From assembly GCA_947573745.1 (NCBI GenBank), contig CANPGX010000055.1, forward strand, positions 1 through 6,788: 6,788 bases of DNA. The letters run 5' to 3'. This document shows positions 1 through 6,497 of the stretch, piece by piece; the first letter of the stretch is position 1, and every line of letters starts with the position of its first letter. Origin of the DNA: an uncultured Erysipelotrichaceae bacterium (GTDB lineage Bacteria; Bacillota_I; Bacilli_A; Erysipelotrichales; Coprobacillaceae). The notes under the pieces are model-generated. The model was not told the origin of the DNA. It saw only the letters and a list, made by a program, of their open reading frames with translations, and ran no database searches. Both the position numbers and the translations under genes were made by a program.

Positions 1-144
1 TTAAATATCGATACCGATGGTGACGGTAAAGCTGATTTGAATATCGATACTAATGGTGATGGTACACCGAATTTAAATATTGATACCGATGGCGATGGCA
101 AAGCTGATATCAATATCGATACGGATGGTGACGGTATTGCTGAT
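1..144 (+). repeat. Four in-frame 36-bp tandem repeats encoding the 12-residue DTDGDG units
   Basis: Units are at 1-36, 37-72, 73-108 and 109-144, with no spacer between them, and the array continues off the left edge. Units 1 and 3 encode the same 12 residues but differ at four bases, all silent third positions. Unit 2 is the most divergent at protein level (ends GDGTPN instead of GDGKAD). Unit 4 begins Ile-Asn and has Ile-Ala-Asp at its end. The array is coding and keeps frame throughout, so copy number can change without frameshift. Confidence 0.9.
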
Positions 145-279
145 AAAAATATCATGGGTATAGATACTTCTGATCATACAGACGTTATCCTTTATGTCTT
201 AATGATGTTTGTTTCAAGTATAGCCCTCATTACTTTAGGTTATCAAAAGAGTTTTAGAAAAAGATTATCATTTAAATAA
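1..279 (+). CDS. C-terminal part of a surface protein with DxDxDG calcium-loop-like repeats and a membrane anchor (5' partial)
   Basis: The frame is open from base 1, so the gene starts upstream; 92 residues and the stop are visible. Residues 1-48 are four tandem 12-residue repeats of the type LNIDTDGDGKAD, followed by a decayed fifth (KNIMGIDTSDHTD, residues 49-61). Each repeat carries acidic or Asn residues at loop positions 1, 3, 5 and 9 (DTDGDGKAD), the spacing of EF-hand, dockerin and thrombospondin type 3 calcium loops, so calcium binding is likely but inferred. Residues 62-81 form one hydrophobic segment, followed by a basic tail (KSFRKRLSFK), as in Gram-positive cell-wall or membrane anchors with the C-terminus inside. 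No LPXTG is present; IDTSDHTD just before the hydrophobic segment sits where a sorting motif would be. The repeats probably form a stalk holding an unseen N-terminal domain outside the cell. The overall function cannot be told from this fragment. The TTG at 37 is an ordinary Leu codon inside the repeats, not a start. Confidence 0.85.
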   Translation, partial: LNIDTDGDGKADLNIDTNGDGTPNLNIDTDGDGKADINIDTDGDGIADKNIMGIDTSDHTDVILYVLMMFVSSIALITLGYQKSFRKRLSFK

Positions 280-286
280 AATAAGG

Positions 287-317
287 AAAAGGTAGGATGT
301 CTCCTACCTTTTTGTTA
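287..317 (+). terminator. Intrinsic terminator of the repeat-protein gene
   Basis: A perfect 11-bp stem, AAAAGGTAGGA (287-297) with TCCTACCTTTT (302-312), encloses a 4-base loop TGTC and runs into a T-run, starting 8 bases after the stop codon at 277-279. Because the stem begins with AAAA, the reverse strand also reads hairpin plus T-run, but all visible genes are on the + strand. It separates the surface-protein gene from the genes that follow. Confidence 0.9.
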
Positions 318-366
318 TAAATAAGTATTGTTTTAAGAAAGATGCATGATTTTGTCATATCTTACA

Positions 367-384
367 TATAGTAGTTTTAGGTGA
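367..384 (+). promoter_or_regulatory. Possible -10 box and Shine-Dalgarno of the small membrane gene
   Basis: TATAGT (367-372) differs from the TATAAT consensus at one base, but no good -35 box is seen 16-18 bases upstream, so the promoter call is weak. AGGTGA (379-384) is a fair ribosome site four bases before the ATG at 389. The preceding terminator at 287-317 means the small gene needs a promoter in 318-380. Apart from these, nothing recognisable is seen between 318 and 388. Confidence 0.3.
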
Positions 385-388
385 TACG

Positions 389-700
389 ATGCTCATTAGT
401 AAGATTCGACAATTACAAATCATCAGTTTCTTATTACTAATCTTACAGTTAGTATTTAAAGAAACGTGGTTTCCTTTTCATCTATGGGCATGTTTATGCT
501 CAGTGATTGTTTTATGGAATCATCGTTATTTCAAAGTGATATGTATGAAATATAATTATTGGATGATAGGATTATATACGTATCGCATCATGATCTTTAA
601 TGGTCCATTGACTTGGGATGTTTTTTATTTCATTTACTTTATTTTATGTTTTTATACTTGTCTTATGGGGTTGTTGATTTGCTTAAGATGTTTATTATGA
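389..700 (+). CDS. Small hydrophobic membrane protein of unknown function (103 aa)
   Basis: Not recognised. The product is 103 residues and almost wholly hydrophobic, with three to four likely membrane segments: about residues 9-23, 31-44, 57-70 and 77-99. Basic residues lie at the N-terminus (K5, R7) and in the loop around 45-54 (HRYFK...K). It is rich in aromatics and has seven Cys (35, 37, 52, 87, 91, 98, 101) and five Trp, unusual for a protein this small. There is no signal peptide cleavage site or known motif. The ATG at 389 is preceded by AGGTGA with a 4-base spacer. The gene lies between a terminator (287-317) and dnaE, only 25 bases upstream of the dnaE start, so it may be co-transcribed with dnaE, although dnaE also seems to have its own promoter overlapping the end of this gene. 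Composition alone could produce such an ORF in AT-rich DNA, but the ribosome site and tight packing favour a real gene. Confidence 0.6.
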   Translation: MLISKIRQLQIISFLLLILQLVFKETWFPFHLWACLCSVIVLWNHRYFKVICMKYNYWMIGLYTYRIMIFNGPLTWDVFYFIYFILCFYTCLMGLLICLRCLL

Positions 701-722
701 TATACTAATCTTAGGAGGTGAT
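679..722 (+). promoter_or_regulatory. Likely sigma-A promoter and strong Shine-Dalgarno for dnaE
   Basis: TTGCTT (679-684), a 16-base spacer, then TATACT (701-706) preceded by TG at 698-699, giving an extended -10 (TGaTATACT). The TG is part of the TGA stop of the small upstream gene. A start site about seven bases past the -10 box would fall near 712-714, directly on the ribosome site AGGAGGTGAT (713-722), which is fully complementary to the 3' end of 16S rRNA in Firmicutes. The predicted leader is therefore only about 12-14 bases. The Shine-Dalgarno is certain; the promoter is a pattern match only. Confidence 0.5.
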
Positions 723-725
723 AAG

Positions 726-3700
726 ATGTTTGGACATTTACAAATTTATAGTTGTTATAGTTTTCAAGAAAGTACGATCCTTATAGAAGACTTATGTCAA
801 GAAGCGGCATCTTTGCACCTATCAGCGCTTGCATTAACGGATAAAAATACGATGCATGGTGCTGTTGAATTCACACAAGCATGTCACAAATATCATATTA
901 AACCTATTTATGGATTAGAAGCGAGTATTTCTATTGAAAATGAAATTTATCCTTTTTTATTGTTGGCAAAAAATACACATGGATATCATGAACTTGTTAA
1001 GATTTCTAGTCATATTTGTTTGAGTGATGAGAAATGTATTCTTTTTGAAGAACTATCAACGTATCATGATATTTATGTATTAACACCTGGATCATCGGGC
1101 ATTATTGAACGTCTGATTTTAAAGGAACTCTATCAAGAGGCACACCGTTATCTTTCCATGTTTAAAAACACTTTTAAGGAGCGTTTTTATGTATGCTTGT
1201 CCTCTTTAGGATTGGCATTACAAGATCGTATCAATCAACAATTGATAGAGATGGCTCAGAAATTAAATATCCCATGTGTTTGTTCTAATCAAGTGTCTTA
1301 TTTAAAAAAAGAAGATGCTTTAACGTTAGATTTGTTAGAAGCAAGTAGGGTACAAAAAGTTTTACCGTTGAACTATCAGCCACAAACTCATGAAAGATAT
1401 TTAAAAAGTGAAGCGGAAATGCAGGTTTTATTCTCACAAGAGATCATCGATCATACATGTGATTTAGTGGAAAAGTGCCAGGCCTCAATTCTTACTGATC
1501 AACTCTTTTTACCTAATTATCCATTGCCTAAAGAAGGAAGTAGTAAAGATTATCTTACACAATTGTGTCGTGTAGGCTTACAAAAAAGATTTAAAGGAAA
1601 ACAAATTCCGCAAAAATACATAGATCGTTTAAAACATGAATTAAAGATTATTATTGAAACACATTTTGAAGATTATTTTCTGATTGTTTATGATTACGTA
1701 CATTATGCTAAAACCCATGGTATTCTTGTAGGCGCAGGACGTGGCAGTGCAGTAGGCAGTCTTGTAGCTTATGTTTTAGGGATTACCAATGTAGATCCAT
1801 TAGTTTTTGATTTACTTTTTGAACGTTTTTTAAATCCAGAACGTATCTCATGGCCAGATATTGATATTGATTTCCAAGATAATCGTCGTGATGAAGTCGT
1901 CGATTATGTCATTTCACGTTATGGAAAAGATCATGTGGCTCAAATTTGTACTTTTAATACGTATGGACCTAAAGTGGCCATTAAAGATTTAGGTAAAGTA
2001 GTAGGTATTCCTTTACCACAACTAGAACGTATTTCTAAAATGGTACCTACGGCTTATAAAAACAAGAAAACCGCAAAGCAAGTATATCAGGAGTCTGCTC
2101 AGTTTCAGATTCAAGTTCGTAAAGATCCTGGTTTATCTTTCATCATGCCGTCTGTTTTTACTGTCGAAAAATTGCCAAGAAATATTTCTACGCATGCTGC
2201 TGGTGTCATTTTATCTTCTAAGCCTCTTGATGAAATTGTGCCATTGACGTTAGGACCGACAACAGGAATCGTTACACAATATTCTAAAGATGATGTGGAA
2301 AAAGCAGGACTTTTAAAAATGGACTTTTTAGGATTAAGAAATTTAACGATCATGGATTATGTGATTAAAGATATGGCACGACAAGGAGTCACTATAGATT
2401 TAGCTAAGATTTCTTTTGAAAATGAAGGTGTCTATCGAATGCTTGCCGCTGGAGATACTTTCGGGATCTTTCAGTTAGAGTCTGAAGGAATGATTTCTTT
2501 GCTTAAAAAGATGAAAGTATCTTGTTTTGATGATATTGTAGCGGCGATTGCTCTTTTCCGTCCTGGACCGATGGAAAATATTCCGAGCTATTTGGCAAGA
2601 AAACATCATTTAGAACCTATAGGTTTTATTCCTAGAGGATTAAAAGAAGTCTTGGAACCAACTTATGGTATTATGATTTATCAGGAACAGATTATGCAAG
2701 TTACCCAAATTATGGCGGGTTTTACTTTAGGTAAGGCAGATATTCTAAGAAAAGCAGTCAGTAAAAAGCAAACGTCTTTAATGATGAGTCTTAAAGAGGA
2801 ATTTATTCAAGGCTCTATCAAAAATGGTTATACATCTAAAGAAGCCGAGGATATGTTTGCTTTAATTGAAAAGTTTGCCAATTATGGTTTTAATAAAGCC
2901 CATTCTGTCGGGTATAGTTATATTGCTTATCAAATGGCTTATTTAAAATATCATTATCCGATAGCTTTTTTCGCAGCATTGCTTTCTAATGAACAAGCTT
3001 CTTCAACCAATAAGTTACATTGTATTCAAGAAGGTAAAAAACGTGGTTTTTCTTTATTGCCACCATCGGTGAATTATTCTAATGATCGTTTTCAAGTAGA
3101 AGGAAAGAATATTCGTTATTCTTTATTGGCCATTAAAAATGTGGGTTATGCAGCTTGTAAAGAAATTCTTGCTGAACGTGAAGAACAGGGACTTTTTAAA
3201 GATATTTATGATTTTTTTGGACGTATGCAACGTCGTAAATTATCAAGTAAGATGATAGAAAGTTTAGTTGATGCAGGTGCATTTGATGAATTTAATTTGT
3301 CTCGCGCAACGATTAAAGCTAATTTAACAGAACTAGAAGATTATGCAGAATTAAGAAATAGTATTGGTATTGAAGATGGACCTATCTTAAAAGAAGTGAA
3401 TGATTCTTCTTATCAACGACTAGAAAAAGAGAAGGAAGTCTTAGGTATTTATCTATCTACGCATCCTATTGCTTTGATAAAAAAAGAGTTGACTCTTCCT
3501 GTGGTGGATATTGTTTCTTTACCAAAGAAAATCCATCAAAGAGTGACCATCCTTGTGAATATTCAACGTGTGAAAACCATCACGGATAAAAAGGGACAGG
3601 TGATGGGCTTCATCAGTGGTCAGGATGATACGGGAATGATGGATGGCGTTATTTTTTCAAATGTTTATGGTACTTATCAATCCATGCTCAAACGGGGGAA

Positions 3701-3791
3701 TATCTGTATCTTAGAAGGTAAGGTCGATATGAAAACATCGTTATCCTTCATTGTAGAAAAAGTAGATCTTTATGAAGGACGAGATATCTAG
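726..3791 (+). CDS. dnaE: DNA polymerase III alpha subunit, DnaE type
   Basis: Catalytic subunit of the second replicative polymerase of Firmicutes, which adds dNTPs to RNA primers and works beside PolC (family knowledge). Domains of the 1021-residue product in order: PHP (about 1-205); palm, with GRGSAVGS at 338-345 and PDIDIDF at 377-383, giving catalytic Asp380 and Asp382; third catalytic Asp533 in KMDFLGLRNL; fingers with THAAGV (489-494), FQLESEGM (582-589), FRPGPM (611-616), YQEQIM (652-657) and ANYGFNKAHS (718-727); helix-hairpin-helix near 797-860; KEVLGIYLSTHP at 903-914; and an OB fold, about 937-1015. No exonuclease insertion is present in the PHP domain, which rules out PolC. The PHP domain has lost almost all metal ligands: HLQIYS at 4-9 where HLHxH is ancestral, and TDKN at 38-41 for TDHG. 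The protein ends just after the OB fold, so it lacks the tau-binding domain of long DnaE forms and is somewhat shorter than I recall for Bacillus DnaE (about 1115). The start is fixed by AGGAGGTGAT seven bases upstream (counting from GGAGG). Confidence 0.97.
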   Translation: MFGHLQIYSCYSFQESTILIEDLCQEAASLHLSALALTDKNTMHGAVEFTQACHKYHIKPIYGLEASISIENEIYPFLLLAKNTHGYHELVKISSHICLSDEKCILFEELSTYHDIYVLTPGSSGIIERLILKELYQEAHRYLSMFKNTFKERFYVCLSSLGLALQDRINQQLIEMAQKLNIPCVCSNQVSYLKKEDALTLDLLEASRVQKVLPLNYQPQTHERYLKSEAEMQVLFSQEIIDHTCDLVEKCQASILTDQLFLPNYPLPKEGSSKDYLTQLCRVGLQKRFKGKQIPQKYIDRLKHELKIIIETHFEDYFLIVYDYVHYAKTHGILVGAGRGSAVGSLVAYVLGITNVDPLVFDLLFERFLNPERISWPDIDIDFQDNRRDEVVDYVISRYGKDHVAQICTFNTYGPKVAIKDLGKVVGIPLPQLERISKMVPTAYKNKKTAKQVYQESAQFQIQVRKDPGLSFIMPSVFTVEKLPRNISTHAAGVILSSKPLDEIVPLTLGPTTGIVTQYSKDDVEKAGLLKMDFLGLRNLTIMDYVIKDMARQGVTIDLAKISFENEGVYRMLAAGDTFGIFQLESEGMISLLKKMKVSCFDDIVAAIALFRPGPMENIPSYLARKHHLEPIGFIPRGLKEVLEPTYGIMIYQEQIMQVTQIMAGFTLGKADILRKAVSKKQTSLMMSLKEEFIQGSIKNGYTSKEAEDMFALIEKFANYGFNKAHSVGYSYIAYQMAYLKYHYPIAFFAALLSNEQASSTNKLHCIQEGKKRGFSLLPPSVNYSNDRFQVEGKNIRYSLLAIKNVGYAACKEILAEREEQGLFKDIYDFFGRMQRRKLSSKMIESLVDAGAFDEFNLSRATIKANLTELEDYAELRNSIGIEDGPILKEVNDSSYQRLEKEKEVLGIYLSTHPIALIKKELTLPVVDIVSLPKKIHQRVTILVNIQRVKTITDKKGQVMGFISGQDDTGMMDGVIFSNVYGTYQSMLKRGNICILEGKVDMKTSLSFIVEKVDLYEGRDI

Positions 3792-3796
3792 TTATG

Positions 3797-3829
3797 AAAC
3801 ATGTGTGTATCAACACATGTTTTTCTTTA
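3797..3829 (+). terminator. Intrinsic terminator between dnaE and polA
   Basis: A perfect 10-bp stem, AAACATGTGT (3797-3806) with ACACATGTTT (3813-3822), has a 6-base loop GTATCA and is followed by TTCTTTA, giving a T-rich tail from 3820. It starts 5 bases after the dnaE stop. The stem is relatively AT-rich, so some read-through into polA is possible. This hairpin also explains why the in-frame ATG at 3801 is not a credible polA start. Confidence 0.8.
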
Positions 3830-3835
3830 TATCTT

Positions 3836-3880
3836 TTTGTTTTGTATAGAGCACAAATATGATAAAATAAAGAAGGTGAT
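3836..3880 (+). promoter_or_regulatory. Probable promoter and start-deciding ribosome site for polA
   Basis: After the terminator, the AT-rich stretch holds TATGAT (3858-3863), overlapping at its last base a second -10-like TAAAAT (3863-3868). The upstream -35 candidates are poor: TTTGTT at 3836 with a 16-base spacer to the first, or TTTGTA at 3841 with a 16-base spacer to the second. AAGGTGAT (3873-3880) is a good ribosome site placed for the ATG at 3885 and decides that start. The -10 candidates again lie only a few bases from the ribosome site. Confidence 0.5.
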
Positions 3881-3884
3881 TAAA

Positions 3885-6497
3885 ATGAAGGAAATACTGA
3901 TTATTGATGGTAATTCGTTATTATATCGTGCTTATTTCGCAACTGCTGTGATGGGAAATCTAATGGTTAATAAGGATGGTATACCGACGAATGCAGTCTA
4001 TAGTTTTGCCAATATGTTAGAGAAATTACTTCAAAAACAGCCAGAGTATGTCATGGTTGCTTTTGATTGCGGGAAGAAGACGTTCAGAAATGATCTTATG
4101 GAAAATTATAAGGGAACACGTAAAGAAACTCCTGATGAATTAGTGTGTCAATTTCCTATTGTGCGTGAATATCTACAGGCACATCATATTGTTTATGAAG
4201 AAATTGAAGGTTATGAAGGTGATGACCTTATTGGAACACTGACGCAAAAAGCGAGTCAAGCCGGTTTTAAAGTATCTATTGTGACCGGGGACAAAGATAT
4301 GCTGCAATTGGTCAACGAACAAGTCACTGTCTATCGAACGATTAAAAGTGGCGTCAGTGAAATGGATGAAATGACACCTCAAACAGTAGAAGAAAAATTT
4401 GAAGTTAAACCGAGTCAAATACGCGATTTATTAGGATTAATGGGAGATAGTGCAGATAATATTCCTGGAATTAAAGGGATTGGTATCAAAACAGCTGTCA
4501 AACTTTTGAAAACTTATACATCTATTGAAGGTATTGATGCCCATAAAGAAGAAATTAAAGGAAAATTGGGTCAAAATATTCAAGAAAATATTCAAGATGC
4601 TTATTTATCTAAACAAATAGCGACCATCATGTTAGATGTTCCTATGAATGATGATTTACAAAAATATCATTATGAAGAAGGTTCCCAAGATGATTTGCTA
4701 GATTTTTATCGTCGTTATGATATGAACAGCTTTATCAAGAAGACCTTGATGAAGACTTCAACAGTCAAATCAGCCCCAACCACTATGCAGATTGTTGAAA
4801 CGATGCCTGAAATTACACAGGAGAGTGCTTTGGTTGTGGGAGTGTACGATGTTAATTATCATAAGTCTATCATTCTTGGATTTGGTCTTTATCATGAAGA
4901 TAGAGCATGTTTTATCAGTTATGAACATGCTTTAAAAGATGAGCGTTTTAAAGCTTATTTAAAAGATCCTAGCAAGGTTAAATATGGTTATGATATCAAA
5001 CGTTGTTATAATGCATGTCGTTGGAATCACATAGATATTGAAGGATATCAGTTTGATCTACAACTAGCGACATATATCCTCAATCCTGGTTTGAAGGATG
5101 ATATGAAATATGTTTGTGATTATTATCATTATGATGATATTGTTTTTGAAGAACAAGTTTTTGGTAAAGGCGCTAAACGTCAAATACCAGATATTGAAAG
5201 TATGGCAACTTACTATGTTCAACAAGCTAAAGCTATTTATGTATTGCGCCAACAAGCTATAGAGCAACTTCAGGCCTCATCACAGTATCATCTATATCAA
5301 GATGTAGAATTACCTGTAGCTCATATTTTAGCGAATATGGAATACGCCGGTGTTAAAGTAGATTTAAATGTTTTAAAACAACTTGAAAAAGATATGACAG
5401 AACGTATTTCACTTTTAGAAAAGCAGATTCATCAAGAAGCACAATGTGAATTTAATATTGCTTCGCCTAAACAATTAGGAGAGGTATTATTTGAAAAATT
5501 AAAATTACCTAATGGAAAGAAAACCAAGACAGGATATTCAACATCAGCGGATGTTTTGGAAAAATTAAAACCTTATCATCCTATCGTTGAACATGTCTTA
5601 GATTATCGTACTTTGACGAAACTCTATTCTACCTACGTTTTAGGATTACAAGATCAATGTATGGCCGATGGAAAGATTCATACGATTTATACACAAACCT
5701 TAACACAAACGGGACGATTATCTTCAATAGAACCTAATCTGCAAAATATTCCTGTACGCTATGAAGAAGGAAAAATGATTCGTAAAGCCTTTGTGCCAAG
5801 TTTGGATTATCTTGTTTCTTTTGATTATTCTCAAATTGAACTTAGGGTCTTGGCTTCTTTGGCCCATGTATCTTCCTTGATTCAAGCGTTTAATGAAGAT
5901 AAAGATATCCATCGTCATACAGCCAGTGAAATCTTTGAAGTCAAAGAAGAAGACGTGACACCACAAATGCGCTATCAATCAAAAGCGGTTAATTTTGGTA
6001 TTATTTATGGCATGAGTGATTTTGGTTTATCTGAGCAAATTGGTGTTAGTGTGAATCAAGCCAAGCTTTTTATTCAGCGTTATTTCACACAATATCCTGA
6101 AATTAAAGTTTATATGGATCAACAAATTGAACTTGCTAAAAAGCAAGGTTATGTTGAAACCATTCTACATCGTCGTCGTTATATCCCAGAAATGAATGAA
6201 AAGAATTATATGGTTCGTGAATTAGGAAAAAGATTGGCCATGAATACACCGATTCAGGGAAGTGCAGCAGATATTCTTAAGTTAGCTATGATCAAGGTAG
6301 ACGCTAAAATGAAAGAAAAACAACTCCAGTCTAAAATGATCTTACAAGTTCATGATGAGTTGATTTTTGATGTGAAGAAAGAAGAATTAGAAGTGATGAT
6401 GAACCTCATTAAGGAAGGTATGGAAGAAGCCGTGACAATGAGCGTCGTTTTAAAGGCTGAAGGAACCTACGCTTCTAATTGGTATGATTTAAAATAA
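3885..6497 (+). CDS. polA: DNA polymerase I with 5' nuclease and inactive-looking 3'-5' exonuclease domain
   Basis: Removes RNA primers and damaged strands by 5' nuclease action and fills the gap; used in Okazaki fragment maturation and excision repair. The 870-residue length is normal for Firmicutes. The 5' nuclease domain (about 1-290) has Asp8 in IIDGNSLLYRAYF, Asp61, YKGTRK (75-80), EGDD (111-114), TGDKD (134-138) and the helix-hairpin-helix GDSADNIPGIKGIG (187-200). The central domain (about 310-470) aligns with the proofreading exonuclease but its acidic residues are gone: no DTE motif near 316-322, Cys374 where the second-motif Asp should be, and Ala448 for the YxxxD Asp. The polymerase domain (about 475-870) is intact: TGRLSS (609-614), motif A DYSQIELR with Asp647, O-helix Arg696, Lys700, Phe704 and Tyr708, and motif C VHDE with Asp824 and Glu825. 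The start at 3885 is chosen for its ribosome site and because MKEILIIDGNS is the usual N-terminus; a longer in-frame reading from 3801 would lie in the terminator. The stop overlaps mutM. Confidence 0.97.
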   Translation: MKEILIIDGNSLLYRAYFATAVMGNLMVNKDGIPTNAVYSFANMLEKLLQKQPEYVMVAFDCGKKTFRNDLMENYKGTRKETPDELVCQFPIVREYLQAHHIVYEEIEGYEGDDLIGTLTQKASQAGFKVSIVTGDKDMLQLVNEQVTVYRTIKSGVSEMDEMTPQTVEEKFEVKPSQIRDLLGLMGDSADNIPGIKGIGIKTAVKLLKTYTSIEGIDAHKEEIKGKLGQNIQENIQDAYLSKQIATIMLDVPMNDDLQKYHYEEGSQDDLLDFYRRYDMNSFIKKTLMKTSTVKSAPTTMQIVETMPEITQESALVVGVYDVNYHKSIILGFGLYHEDRACFISYEHALKDERFKAYLKDPSKVKYGYDIKRCYNACRWNHIDIEGYQFDLQLATYILNPGLKDDMKYVCDYYHYDDIVFEEQVFGKGAKRQIPDIESMATYYVQQAKAIYVLRQQAIEQLQASSQYHLYQDVELPVAHILANMEYAGVKVDLNVLKQLEKDMTERISLLEKQIHQEAQCEFNIASPKQLGEVLFEKLKLPNGKKTKTGYSTSADVLEKLKPYHPIVEHVLDYRTLTKLYSTYVLGLQDQCMADGKIHTIYTQTLTQTGRLSSIEPNLQNIPVRYEEGKMIRKAFVPSLDYLVSFDYSQIELRVLASLAHVSSLIQAFNEDKDIHRHTASEIFEVKEEDVTPQMRYQSKAVNFGIIYGMSDFGLSEQIGVSVNQAKLFIQRYFTQYPEIKVYMDQQIELAKKQGYVETILHRRRYIPEMNEKNYMVRELGKRLAMNTPIQGSAADILKLAMIKVDAKMKEKQLQSKMILQVHDELIFDVKKEELEVMMNLIKEGMEEAVTMSVVLKAEGTYASNWYDLK

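Noticed and set aside
1..144. 36-bp periodic repeats resembling a CRISPR array or a minisatellite
   Set aside because: The units are contiguous with no spacers, keep the reading frame, and differ mainly at third codon positions; they are coding repeats.
37..279. An 80-residue gene starting at the TTG at 37
   Set aside because: The frame is open to base 1, the repeats continue upstream, and there is no ribosome site before the TTG; it is an internal Leu codon of a larger gene.
287..388. A riboswitch or small RNA between the surface gene and the small membrane gene
   Set aside because: Only the terminator hairpin is clearly structured; the rest is short AT-rich sequence with no conserved fold I can recognise.
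2111..2353. Antisense reading frame of about 80 codons inside dnaE
   Set aside because: It is fully antisense to strongly conserved DnaE motifs (THAAGV, KMDFLGLR), with no recognisable product or ribosome site.
726..3791. PolC instead of DnaE
   Set aside because: No exonuclease domain is inserted in the PHP region, the order is PHP-palm-HhH-OB fold, and PDIDIDF and GRGSAVGS are DnaE forms.
3801..3884. 28-residue N-terminal extension of PolA from the ATG at 3801
   Set aside because: It lies inside the terminator hairpin, has no ribosome site, and the extra sequence is unlike PolA; the ATG at 3885 has AAGGTGAT and the conserved N-terminus.
4173..5978. Antisense reading frames of 67-84 codons inside polA
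   Set aside because: They lie opposite conserved PolA coding sequence, have odd low-complexity compositions and show no independent support.
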